From assembly GCA_002633005.1 (NCBI GenBank), contig NMRA01000167.1, positions 121,184-159,373 on the forward strand: a stretch of 38,190 nucleotides of DNA. The letters run 5' to 3'. The stretch is from Phoronis australis (taxonomy: Eukaryota > Phoronida > Phoronidae). The notes under the pieces were generated by a model. The model was given only the letters and a program-made list of their open reading frames with translations, made no database searches and was not told where the DNA came from. The first letter of the stretch is position 1. Every line of letters begins with the position of its first letter. This document shows, piece by piece, positions 22,629-32,667 of this stretch. Position numbers and translations under genes: made by a program.

Positions 22629-23033
22629 ATAACGCTAAACCCTCGTGAGAGACCGCCCCGAGTTGGCTGCTGGAGCAACTCGGGGCGGTCTGGGATCAAG
22701 CGGAAAAACCACAGGGTAAATCTGTGGTCGACGAATCTATTCGGTCGATTACATTTTATTGCCCGTGAAGCCGCTAAGGCCGGCTGCCTGAAGAAATATG
22801 ACTCGCGCGTTTGTATTTTCGCCTTTTTCAATGACATGTAAAAGATTCATCAACAAATTCTTCGTATAATTCTGAAAACAAGCGTTTTCCTCCCACGAAA
22901 ATCGATGAAGTTTTGGCCGAGATATTTCACTTTCAGTCCAGGCTAGCCCTGCACACTCAGAGAATCGTCACACAAGATTACTACGCGGTAATGCGGTTTC
23001 ACTGTCAACAAAGGAAGACGTCAAAATCGACTT
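22629..23033. other. GC-rich stretch with consecutive hairpins, left of the gap
   Basis: Contains gaccgccccgagttg (22651-22665) and its perfect reverse complement caactcggggcggtc (22676-22690) around a 10-base loop. Next are ACCACAG/CTGTGGT (22708-22728, 7-base loop), CGACGAA/TTCGGTCG (22729-22747, one bulge) and AGCCG/CGGCT (22769-22785). It abuts the 5' side of the LINE in copy A and has no counterpart in copy B. Structured RNA, retroelement 5' UTR or DNA-transposon end are all possible. Confidence 0.6.
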
Positions 23034-23778
23034 NNNNNNNNNNNNNNNNNNNNNNNNNNNNNNNNNNNNNNNNNNNNNNNNNNNNNNNNNNNNNNNNNNN
23101 NNNNNNNNNNNNNNNNNNNNNNNNNNNNNNNNNNNNNNNNNNNNNNNNNNNNNNNNNNNNNNNNNNNNNNNNNNNNNNNNNNNNNNNNNNNNNNNNNNNN
23201 NNNNNNNNNNNNNNNNNNNNNNNNNNNNNNNNNNNNNNNNNNNNNNNNNNNNNNNNNNNNNNNNNNNNNNNNNNNNNNNNNNNNNNNNNNNNNNNNNNNN
23301 NNNNNNNNNNNNNNNNNNNNNNNNNNNNNNNNNNNNNNNNNNNNNNNNNNNNNNNNNNNNNNNNNNNNNNNNNNNNNNNNNNNNNNNNNNNNNNNNNNNN
23401 NNNNNNNNNNNNNNNNNNNNNNNNNNNNNNNNNNNNNNNNNNNNNNNNNNNNNNNNNNNNNNNNNNNNNNNNNNNNNNNNNNNNNNNNNNNNNNNNNNNN
23501 NNNNNNNNNNNNNNNNNNNNNNNNNNNNNNNNNNNNNNNNNNNNNNNNNNNNNNNNNNNNNNNNNNNNNNNNNNNNNNNNNNNNNNNNNNNNNNNNNNNN
23601 NNNNNNNNNNNNNNNNNNNNNNNNNNNNNNNNNNNNNNNNNNNNNNNNNNNNNNNNNNNNNNNNNNNNNNNNNNNNNNNNNNNNNNNNNNNNNNNNNNNN
23701 NNNNNNNNNNNNNNNNNNNNNNNNNNNNNNNNNNNNNNNNNNNNNNNNNNNNNNNNNNNNNNNNNNNNNNNNNNNNNN
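23034..23778. other. Assembly gap (745 N)
   Basis: Unbroken N run. Open frames drawn across it are not real. Confidence 0.99.
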
Positions 23779-24336
23779 GTTGAGTAGTCAGAAAGTATAC
23801 CACCGTATTTGGTGGCCTGTTTACGGTCGTATAAGTAGTTTCTAAACCAAAGGAGTTCGTTATCATTAACTCCATATGACTCTAGTTTCTGCAATAGGAT
23901 ACCATGGTCCACAGTGTCAAAGGCTTTCTTAAGGTCAACAAAGACAGCACCAGTTAGCTTCCCCTGATCCATATTATTAAAGATAAACTCAGTAGCATGA
24001 ATATTTGTAGTAAGAGTGGAATGCAAGGGGCGGAAACCAGACTGTGCTGCCGAGAGAAGGGAATTTTGCTCCAGGAACTGGTGAAGCTGCTTTTGAACAC
24101 ACCTTTCAAGAATTTTGGACACTGCAGGGAGGACCGATATTGGTCTATAATTTTCGCAACTTGACTTTTCACCATCTTTAAAAACAGGAGTAACAACTGC
24201 CATCTTCCATTCTCTAGGAATTGTGGCCGTTTTTAAACTTAAATTCATGATGTTGGTAAGGGGCTCAGCTATTTGTTGAGACGCCAGTTTTAATAGTTTG
24301 GCATCAATGCTATCGATGCCACTGGCACTACTAGAG
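23779..24336 (-). pseudogene. LINE reverse transcriptase fragment, a different CR1-like family
   Basis: Minus-strand frame from 24336 into the gap: SSSASGIDSIDAKLLK, then AVVTPVFKDGEKSSCENYRP, ISVLPAVSKILERCV, SAAQSGFRPLHST and FVDLKKAFDTVDH (motif A), then WFRNYLYDRKQ. These are the finger and palm blocks of a non-LTR reverse transcriptase. The sequence differs clearly from the flanking LINE copies. It is truncated at 24336, exactly where copy B of the duplicated block begins. Its 3' part is hidden by the gap. Confidence 0.88.
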
Positions 24337-24992
24337 AAAATGAAAAGTGCGACCTCTTTTTATTAAAACTAGAATTGTGTCCTACTGATAGTTGCATGCC
24401 AGCTTGGTCGGAAATGACTCACACCCGCGGACTCTAGGCCATACAAAGGGAAAATGTTTGCCTTAATTCCAGTCTCTCGGCAGTGTACTTTAGTCGTATC
24501 TGAGAAATGGAACGGGGAAAAGGGTAAATCATACGGAAAATATACCAAAAGACATAAATTTTGTCGCCTGTTTCAAAAAGCTTCAAAAACAAGCGGGACG
24601 ATCATCCCGCCATGCAATTGACACCTACTTGAAGTTAGGAAAGCTTAAACTATTAAAGACTGATCGTGTTCATACTCATCTGAAAATAGTATCAAGTTAA
24701 TTGGATTAACCGACATTACAAAACCCGACTTCAGTAGGCCAATCATGTTTTGAAAAACCACCAACGGTCAATGCTTCGTAGCCTACTGGTTGGGCCACAA
24801 AACTGATCCGTTTACTGCACCTGGGCTTTTCTGAATGGGTTCAGCTTTTGTTTCGGGTTTATGGAACAGAGATAGGAGTCAGTGATAACGGCGCTATCAT
24901 ATCCTTTTAGTACTTGCAGCCCACTTCAGACACTGGTGGACTATAAAATAAAAACTTAATCTGTCCGCGCATTACGGCGTTTTCCCGTTGCT

Positions 24993-25031
24993 CCCAACTT
25001 GTTCGATTCTATATCCCAACAACAAGTTGGG
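24993..25031. other. Perfect 11-bp inverted repeat in copy B
   Basis: CCCAACTTGTT (24993-25003) and AACAAGTTGGG (25021-25031) can form a hairpin with a 17-base loop. Copy A has the same hairpin with a 9-bp perfect core (19197-19205 and 19223-19231). Confidence 0.7.
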
Positions 25032-25420
25032 AAGATGACCCCTGTAGCCAATATCTCACACGACTTATTAACTCCATTCTGGCATTCATGGTTGCCGGAG
25101 GGCCAGCTCTCTTTTGTTCGATAATTGCTCTGACTGGGCTGTGCTGTTAAAAATAAAAGTCAAATGGTGATCATGTTTAGTTTTTGAATCGGCACTGAGA
25201 TCGCCCAAGTGCAACCAAAGTTACGACAATCTATTCTTTCCGAAAGTAGGTCTAGCTACCAGTCTTGAGTTTGACTGTTCACACGTGGTCTGTAATAAGC
25301 CAGGTAGATAATTAAATTGGCCTGCCTGTTGTCATCGACAAACACCGTGCAGTTGACAAAGAAGCTAGACCGTGACGCTCACAACCCTCTCCGAAAGTCA
25401 CTGAACAGGAAAACGCCTTC

Positions 25421-25711
25421 ATGCAGCGAAAATTGAACGCTTTCGTTGTTAATGAACTGCATAAATCTGATGTAAAGAGAGCGCACACCATTAGCAACTC
25501 AGCTGTATTTTGTACTTCGTCAAGAGGGGCCTATTATATAACGGCTTTTGCTGATCTAAAGCGGCGCACCATAGGGATGGGGGTCTATAGTGGTGCACCA
25601 CAGGGGGGCTGCGCCTCCCATGTAGTTGTGCACACCAGCCGATTAATTACTGCTAGCGATGACTTCACGGCAATCATGAAAACAATGGCTAAAATAAGCG
25701 ATATATCGTAA
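25421..25711 (+). other. Repeat-borne open frame, 96 codons, copy B
   Basis: Counterpart of 19616-19963. It begins MQRKLNAFVVNELHK and ends MAKISDIS. Against copy A it shows His to Gln near the start and Lys to Ser near the end, plus at least one silent change. The upstream frame is broken here. Function unknown. Confidence 0.25.
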
Positions 25712-26149
25712 TAGGACTAAAACGATGATTTTTTCTAAGTGTTCAATCGACATGCTTCTGATTGGTTAAAGTTTAGTCGTAGGTGACTTTTTACCCAAAC
25801 AAATGCGATAAAAGATTATCTAAAATCAGATGCTAAAAGTTTCGGTTTCGTCTGCCGCAGTCAGATGAATAGTTTTTAGGACTACTTGTGAGTCGATGCC
25901 GGCGGGGGCCAATGCACGGGAAGTTCCACTCATGGTGTTGAATCAATGGACAGGATTGAGGTCTGCAGTAGCGTCAGTTTATCAACTGCTGTCGCCTGGA
26001 GTTGAACCCAAACGGGAGGCTTGCAACAGCTATTTCTTTGTTGATGTGTCCCAAACTCTACTGTAACGACCGAGAAGTGGTGAGGCGATTGACTTGATCA
26101 TTGTCCACCACTGGTGAAGTATCAAGGAATATGAGAAGATTTCGATCAT

Positions 26150-28418
26150 AGTAGTAGTAATAATCTTTATTTAAAAATCGGTGAGATTTAACAATGAAAC
26201 GTTAGCACAAGTGCTGTTATCCGACAAATTTAAATTCTACAAAATCATACAGAACTAAAATACCAGCTAATTCTACAGTACGGAGAATATACAGAACTTA
26301 AACATAAATATAAATATAAATACAAAAGTACACATACAAGTTACGTGTAGACATCCGTATCTGTTTTCACAAGAGCAGATCTCAGAGAAAAAATCATGAG
26401 CAAGAGTGGCAAATTCATTTAAGGCAGTACGTTGTCTCATTACTGATGGCAATGAATTCCACAGCAAAGTACCCGTAAGTAATCGTATTATAAAAGCGTT
26501 TCACATAGAGACAGTTTTCACCTCTGAGACCGTATCCAGATTCTCTAAATTCAAGTTTTCCTGACAAAGGACAGGGTCCAATAATATGAACATTTTTAAA
26601 TACTTCAATAGATAAGCATTTCATCCGCCATCTAGTTAGAGAGCAGCTCCTAGCCTTATCTAAGAGTTGTGAGTAGCTTGACTCGCTGTCCTTGAATACA
26701 GATTTTAAAGCACGGTGTTGTATCTTTTCCATTTTCACATAAATTTTCATTTAAAATTTCATCAAAATGTAGTTTCAATTGGTCTAGAATAAGTCGTTCA
26801 AAAACTTGTTGACAGCAATTAGCACACTAACTTGTCCATAACAGGATTTATCCATTCGGTCCCCTTTCTTAAATACTGGGCTAACCTGACTTTTTTCAAC
26901 ATAGAGGGAGGCTATACACTTGTTGAATATGGGTGTTAGGGACTTGCATATTGCATGAGCGCTTTACTTGAGGAATCTCGGATGTAATGAGTCATAACCC
27001 ATCGATTTATTGCATGTAATGCCCTTAAGCTTACACGCAGGACGTCGTTTTCAGTGACAATTGAGAAGCTGAGGACCCTTTGAATCGATCCTTCTTCACT
27101 TTCGGAGAGAATCGAGGTGACACTCTGATGAGAAGTATAATCATTGTAAGAATTTACATTTGGAAACTGGGAACTGATTGATTTCACTGATTCAGGCAAA
27201 AAGTAACTATTAAAGATTTCAGCTACCTTATCAGCATCCGTGACAACTTGACCATTTTCATACAACGTTATCCCATTTCTGTCTGTTCCTTCACATAAAA
27301 AACGCTTAACATTGTCCCAGAAGAGCTTTGAATTGCACGAGTTTTTGATGTCACTGTTTGTTTGGAAATACTGGCATATGGAGTTTCTCTTCAATTAGTG
27401 ACTAGATTTCGCTGGGATCTATAATTCTCCCAATTTTCAGCATTTCTGTATTTAAAGTAGCAGCGTCTGAGCAATCCCTTGACATTTATGGCTCTTCTAA
27501 GTTCGCCATTCATATAAGGGACAGGAAGCTTCCTTAGGACCTTGGTCTTCATTGGAGCATGAAAGTCAATTACCCCCTGAGGAGCTCATTATGAAACCAC
27601 AAAGCATCATCAGTATCATCAAAAATGTTGGCTACATGAAAGGGTGCTACCTCAAGCTCCCTATTGTAGTCATTTATGACGATTTCATGGAGCGGTAAAA
27701 AAATTTTCTGGGTTGATGTTGCGAAATTTGGACTTTGGCAATACCACCAAGAACATGATGAAAACCACTTTCACCCGAATCATAATTCAAGATTCGAACT
27801 AGTCTTCTAGGTTTGTTAGTTAGGATAACATCTAGAAGAGAGGGTTGGCCCGGCCTTGAAACACGTGGGTTCCTTGACAACACTTTTTAGACCATCGGAC
27901 ATCCATGAAATCGTTTACTGCATTATTACAAAGCATGTTCACATTCATGTCTCCTATGAGAAAGATCGTGTCACTCTCTAGTTGGACTCTACTCAAGACA
28001 GTATCAATACATGTCAACAGATCTACATTTTTCAGTGCGGCAGTTTCAGTAGGCCCTATATATACATAATGAAGAACCACTTATCTCTCTTAATGACAAC
28101 TTACAGGACAAGACATTCCACATTTCCGTGGGTACATTCCAGGTCTTGCCTTCGCTTATGTCCCACATCACCTCTGACAAAATACCACCACCATGTCTGC
28201 TTCTATCCGCTGTAGTATATAATGAAAAATTGTGCTGAGGCAAAGGACTCGTCAAGGTTTGTTTCAGAGAAAAACTTAAATCTACATGAGAGATGAGAGA
28301 TTCTGCAACTTCATCAAATTTTGAGGAAAATGAATTGATATTAAGGTGAGTGAAAATAAAGTTCTGTTTGTAATCCTTTGTCAGTCAACGCCGTAACATT
28401 TGTGTGTGTGTTGCATTA
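26150..28418 (-). pseudogene. CR1/jockey-like LINE, copy B, internally deleted
   Basis: Same layout as copy A but with more of some parts. Endonuclease: HGGGILSEVMWDISEGKTW near 28200 and IFLIGDMNVNML near 27950. Then LLDVILTNKPRRLVRILNY (about 27830), a linker (27394-26936), the start of the RT, and the C-terminus KIQHRALKSVFKDSESSYS (about 26720) and LWNSLPSVMRQRTALNEF (about 26460). The RT palm is missing at the same place as in copy A. 3' end with tttaaataaagattatt and (act)n near 26150. Frameshifted, not functional. Confidence 0.85.
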
Positions 28419-29284
28419 TCTCTACTCAGGGTCCCTAAAGAGTTTAAGGGGAGGTTTGTTATTGTGGATCTAGCTTATATCAAGCAAGAACATTGATAAT
28501 ACCATTCCATTTTTATACTCATTATCCATTTTTATGCATGCCCAAAAACTTATCGAAACTGAAAATTGCCGCCCATCCTAGCCATCTTTGTGCTAGCGGC
28601 ACAACTACTCCGTGGGCTCATTGCTTCCCCACTTGGTGGCGCTAACACATTCCCGCATCTGGGAGGATACTGACCTAATGACCTACTTTTCAGGAAGTGA
28701 CAAGGTGAGTTTCACTTGGGCGTTTCTGCTGTTGGTGTTTGAAGTTGCAGCTCTAGCCCTTTGTTTCTTCATTGCCGAGAGTAGTTTTTTGGTGATTATT
28801 GTCTCTTTTGACTGGTATTGTTTCGTTCCAATGACTGTCTTTGTAAAATAACTACCCGTGAGACTCAGAATTAGTTCTCAAGCTCTGCACATTTACCGGC
28901 TAAGAGTAGACTAAATCCATACTAAACTTTGTCACGTCTTTGCAGTTTTTGCTTACGCACCGCCATGCTAAAAATGCTGATAAATCCGCCACCGGATTCT
29001 CTAATAGTTTAAACGGTGCGTGTTAGCGGTCCCGCTTAACGCCTGGCGCTGTCTACAAATGGCATACGCGTCTGAAAATGTGTTGGCGTATCGCTGAACA
29101 TTGCGTTCATCAGACATTCGCAGCCATTCGAGCGGTGCAGTACCGGACCTGGCTAGACAGTGACCACTGTCTCTAGCTGGCCCCTGTAAAGGCGGTGAAA
29201 CTTCTATAGGAGCATCATACGACTGAAGCTTGAATTATTCCTCACAATGATTAAAACATCAAGGTCACCTTGTTATTAAAGTAC
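28419..29284. other. Intergenic stretch, nothing recognised
   Basis: No repeat or gene identified. Short frames only. Bases 28930-29180 are CpG-richer than their surroundings. Confidence 0.4.
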
Positions 29285-29438
29285 TGTTGTGAAAGTGCTT
29301 CTGTGAATCATATATGAGCCTCTGTTAGCCACTCGCTAACGGGCAATTGCCTATTAGCTGAATGGTTAGCACGCTCGCCGGTTAAATCAGGGTCGCTGGT
29401 TCGATTCCTGAGGTCGGGCAATCACGGCTATTACGACA
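29285..29438 (+). repeat. tRNA-derived SINE-like direct repeat, copy 1
   Basis: A tRNA-like part at 29349-29420 with A-box-like TAGCTGAATGGTTAGC and a perfect B-box GGTTCGATTCC. Upstream is a small hairpin GTTAGC/GCTAAC. The T-stem has two mismatches and the acceptor ends pair poorly, so it is not a working tRNA. Copy 2 starts 443 bp downstream. Confidence 0.75.
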
Positions 29439-29524
29439 ATTGGCATAGTCGGCAAACGGCTGATATACCAATGAAGCACTTCATAGACCCTGGGGCCTGA
29501 GACAGCACGGTTGTTGGTAGGGTA

Positions 29525-29692
29525 CAGGCATAATGTAAGGTGCACGTGCAGGCATGATGTAAGGTGCATGTACAGGCATAATGTAAGGTGCACGTGCAGG
29601 CATAATGTAAGGTGCACGTGCAGGCAGGGTGTAAGGTACGTGTGCAGGCATGGTGTAAGGTACGTGTGCAGGCATAATGTAAGGTACACCTG
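29525..29692. repeat. Minisatellite, 24-bp unit, 7 copies
   Basis: Units start at 29525 and every 24 bp to 29669; each begins caggcataatgtaaggt. Since 24 is a multiple of three, the reverse strand reads as an octapeptide repeat (PYIMPARA type), a consequence of the repeat rather than a gene. It sits between the two SINE copies. Confidence 0.93.
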
Positions 29693-29727
29693 GCTGTTGG
29701 CGCGCTTGTTGATAGGAAAGGGGGGAA

Positions 29728-29884
29728 TGTTGTGAAAGTGCTTCCGGTGAATCATATATATGAGCCTCTGTTAGCCACTTGCTAACGGGCAATTGCCTAT
29801 TAGCTGAATGGTTGGCACGCTCGCCGGTTAAATCGGGGTCGCTGGTTCGATTCCCGAGGTCGGACAATCACGGCTGTTATGACA
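29728..29884 (+). repeat. tRNA-derived SINE-like direct repeat, copy 2
   Basis: Near-identical to 29285-29438. Its tRNA-like part (29795-29866) keeps the perfect B-box GGTTCGATTCC; the A-box region has one change (gttggcac). The GTTAGC/GCTAAC hairpin is kept. Confidence 0.75.
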
Positions 29885-30296
29885 GTACCTTTTAGTTACA
29901 TAACTGCAGGGACTCCTTAGGAGGCCGTAGTTGATGTTTTTGAATAATTCCTTCCAACTCGAACAAATACTCCGACCCATAATGAAAGGTTTTCTTCCAG
30001 CTGTCCTTCGTTCAGTTGCCCAAATCGACAACTGGCCATTTTTACCCTGCACGCGGTCCTATTTTTACCACGCCCATCAGGAGCACACGCAGTGTTAAAG
30101 TTGCCCAGCGTGGTTTGCAGTTTGTAGATGTCAGGAAACAACATTTGGTAAAGGTAACCAATAGCAGCCATTAAAAATGGAAAAATGACCATTTTGGCAA
30201 TTATTTTTCTATGATATAAGAGAATTACTGGGGTCCGTGGTTATTTGAGCTGCCTGACTTTCAGGATACGTCTAAACGCCAAGCAGCTGTGCATTT
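29885..30296. other. Intergenic stretch, nothing recognised
   Basis: Only short, unsupported open frames on the minus strand. Confidence 0.4.
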
Positions 30297-30410
30297 AGAG
30301 GGGGCCCAGATTCCATTTGGCAGTTGGGGGGTGCGAATGTCTGACGGGCAAAATCCTGCCTAATACTCTACCCTGGCCCCCCCTAACTCAAAATCCAGGA
30401 CCCGCCCCTG
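30297..30410. mobile_element. Short fold-back element with G-run ends
   Basis: The left end has agagggggcccag then a ttgggggg run (to about 30332). The right end, read in reverse, has caggggcgggtcctgg then gttagggggggg. The same kind of end occurs at 37333-37581, suggesting a family. Inverted match imperfect. Confidence 0.45.
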
Positions 30411-30519
30411 CCAAGGTTCACAGACTATACTTTTATGATTGGGTACTGTCATCAGGTTTGAGCATGACGTCAATGTAAAATCAACTGACTGATGTTCCTT
30501 GGCTGTGGTTTATCGTGAA

Positions 30520-30876
30520 CAGAAGCAGGATCTAATCTTAATCTTCTCTAAATCGGAAGTCGAAATTCGTTTTAGTACTTTCCATTCTACTTTTGTCTGA
30601 ACTCAAGATAAGTATCTATTATTTTGTGCTCGAGTGCATCATGGTTTATGCAAATGAGTTACTAGTCCAAGTTCACATTTGGTGAATCTTAGATTCGAGC
30701 TCAAAACTTGAGTAAAAAGGTGAGATTTCAAGTTCAACCTCGGAACCTCGAGCCCTAAGGTTGAAGACTTTAGCATATATACACACTGATGTTGAGTTCA
30801 CACAAAAGTAGAATGGAAAATACTGAACAATAATTTCAAGTTCAATCTCAACTAAAAAGATTTAACCCTGGCCCTG
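30520..30876. mobile_element. Fold-back DNA element with 33-bp inner inverted repeats
   Basis: 30574-30606 and 30792-30824 are inverted repeats identical at 31 of 33 positions (core ccattctacttttg / caaaagtagaatgg). Weaker inverted similarity extends outward to cagaagcagga (30520) and gccctg (30876), so the ends may be CAG/CTG as in hAT-type MITEs. No target-site duplication seen. Confidence 0.65.
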
Positions 30877-31298
30877 CATTTTTTGGGGGGATTCAAGAAA
30901 GGACACTCATAGTGGACGCTTTAATTAGTACTGCAGTTGATCAGCGGTTGACTTATGCATTGTCATGGGAGATGTTATGAATATTGAAGCGACTTAGTAA
31001 TAAAACAGTGTGTAAAAATTTTAAGTCTTACTGTCTTATTTAGAACACAATGTGGCTGACAGGTGAAATTTTATTTTATAATTTTTTCCACTTAGCATAT
31101 GCAGCACCAAATAAAATTTTCTTCTCCTAATTGATATCCTGTACCACGCCTACCATCGCCTGGTCAAAGTTTTTGAAAACTTGTTTGCATTCACAGCAAC
31201 GTTAGAAGCCCAGCTATGAAAATGAAGGAAGAACAATTTTGGCTACTAATTTTGTTCGAAAAGGTTTTACCATGTGATACATGGAAACCAAAAATACT

Positions 31299-31548
31299 GT
31301 GTAAACTCTCAAGTGTCGACAAAAATAATTACCAAAATTGACCATTTTTCATTTTTCCAAGGCGTCTAACATTGTAATGATTGCCCACAATTTTCCAGAA
31401 TCATTGTATTTTGGTAGCTATAGTATACCGTTGATCTTTAAAAATGATGTAGCATTTGTTTGGGGCTACTTTTCTTTCGTAAAAATAATTTCAAAATAAA
31501 AAAATAAAATTTGACCTGTTTGTCCTAAATTAGTGAGATTTTAGTGTA
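31299..31548. mobile_element. Fold-back MITE family R1, copy d
   Basis: The ends gtgtaaactctcaagt (near 31299) and agtgagattttagtgt (31532-31547) are inverted with small mismatches. Internal words: ccaaaattgacc, catttttcatttttcc, ttggtagctatag, catttgtttggggctactt. The last two match copy e closely. Confidence 0.6.
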
Positions 31549-32518
31549 TGTGTCATGGGGATGGATACTGTGACTTGAGTTGTTTTATATGTGAAGTGTG
31601 TTTAGTCTGTCATTTGTTGCATAGCAACAGTCAAGTGTTCACTGTTCACAATAGCATTAATCTTTGTCATAGCACATTTTATCTAGATAACTTGTGAAGT
31701 GCAGGTGACTAGTTGAAAATATCTTCATTCCATTTTATAAAAATCTTTTATTTAATTTGAACAAATGATATCAACACAGTAGGTTAGGTGGAGGGTTGCA
31801 GTACGAATACACAGTTTGTAAGGAAAGTGTACTTTAACGCATGTAAGTATATATATACAAGTAGATATAGATATATTACATGTAGATATATTAATCACAT
31901 GATTAGATATAGATATAAATATATATCACGTGTTGTTTATACGTTTTCATTACATATTTCACAAGAATGCCAGCATGATTGTCCATAATCCTAGTATTTT
32001 TTCCCGTGTTTTTCAAGATCGACACTAGTCTTCTGTATCTCGATAGGCATTAATTTTCACATTCTCAAAAGTTTTTGTCTGAATGTCAATGGGTAATTCA
32101 GAGATAGAGGATTGATCACTTATCTTAACAACCTTGTGATAATAGATTATGCATTGTGATCAAATATGTGAAAATGCAACTTGCTTTGGTGTGCTGAAAT
32201 CTCACAAATTTAGTTTGCAATTCAATCAATTTATTTTCTTCATTTGTTCCTTGAAGATAAGTTGCGCAAGATAAGACTTCATTGGTCTTTCAGTTCCATG
32301 CCGTAGCTGCCATTAAGTGTTTCGAGAAATTGTGGCCACTCACAACTCTGTCAGAAGCCTTTGACAAATCTTGAAATAACCAATTTTGGCAAAACTTTTT
32401 CTCCCAGTGACACGATTTTACTGTATCCAAGTTTTCTGTCTATCTAGGTATGGTCCTCGCCTAGGGAATGTTTCCAAAGAAAATTTTTTGAATACACACC
32501 CGAGGCTTCTGGAAATCG
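31549..32518. other. Intergenic stretch with an AT-rich simple-sequence patch
   Basis: Bases 31842-31930 are dense in gatata/tatata words. No gene recognised in the rest. Confidence 0.5.
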
Positions 32519-32667
32519 GGGTAGAGTTGAGTAACGCGAAAATTTCGCTAAAAAGCGAGATTACACGAGATATTTCCATGTATTTTAAATGAGGACACAT
32601 GATTGATTTTTTTGGCTAGATTTTAGCGAGGTCCTAGCGTAGGTCCTAACATTACTGAACTCTACCC
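32519..32667. mobile_element. Fold-back element, 149 bp, 16-bp inverted ends
   Basis: gggtagagttgagtaa (32519-32534) and ttactgaactctaccc (32652-32667) pair at 15 of 16 positions. The interior holds gcgaaaatttcgc, itself a near-palindrome, and repeated gcga words. No target-site duplication seen. Confidence 0.55.

Larger units (their letters stand above)
24337..28418. repeat. Duplicated block, copy B (about 4.1 kb)
   Basis: Same order of parts as 18541-22628. Starts aaaatgaaaagtgcgacctc at 24337; similarity fades at the gtgtgtgttgcat near 28418. Small indels against copy A are common (for example ctgctaggcc versus ctaggcc near the left end). Some segments present here are missing in copy A, such as a short piece near 27015. 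Confidence 0.9.

Noticed and set aside
22651-22690. Helitron 3' terminal hairpin
   Set aside because: No CTRR motif about 10 bases after the hairpin on either strand.
22913-24248. Long open frames of 284-426 codons
   Set aside because: They cross the N gap; only the minus-strand part right of 23778 carries real RT motifs.
29349-29866. Functional tRNA genes
   Set aside because: The B-box is perfect but the T-stem has mismatches and the acceptor ends do not pair; the near-identical repeated context is that of a SINE.
29481-29867. Minus-strand octapeptide repeat protein (PYIMPARA type)
   Set aside because: A by-product of a 24-bp tandem repeat between two SINE copies; no start context or conserved flank.
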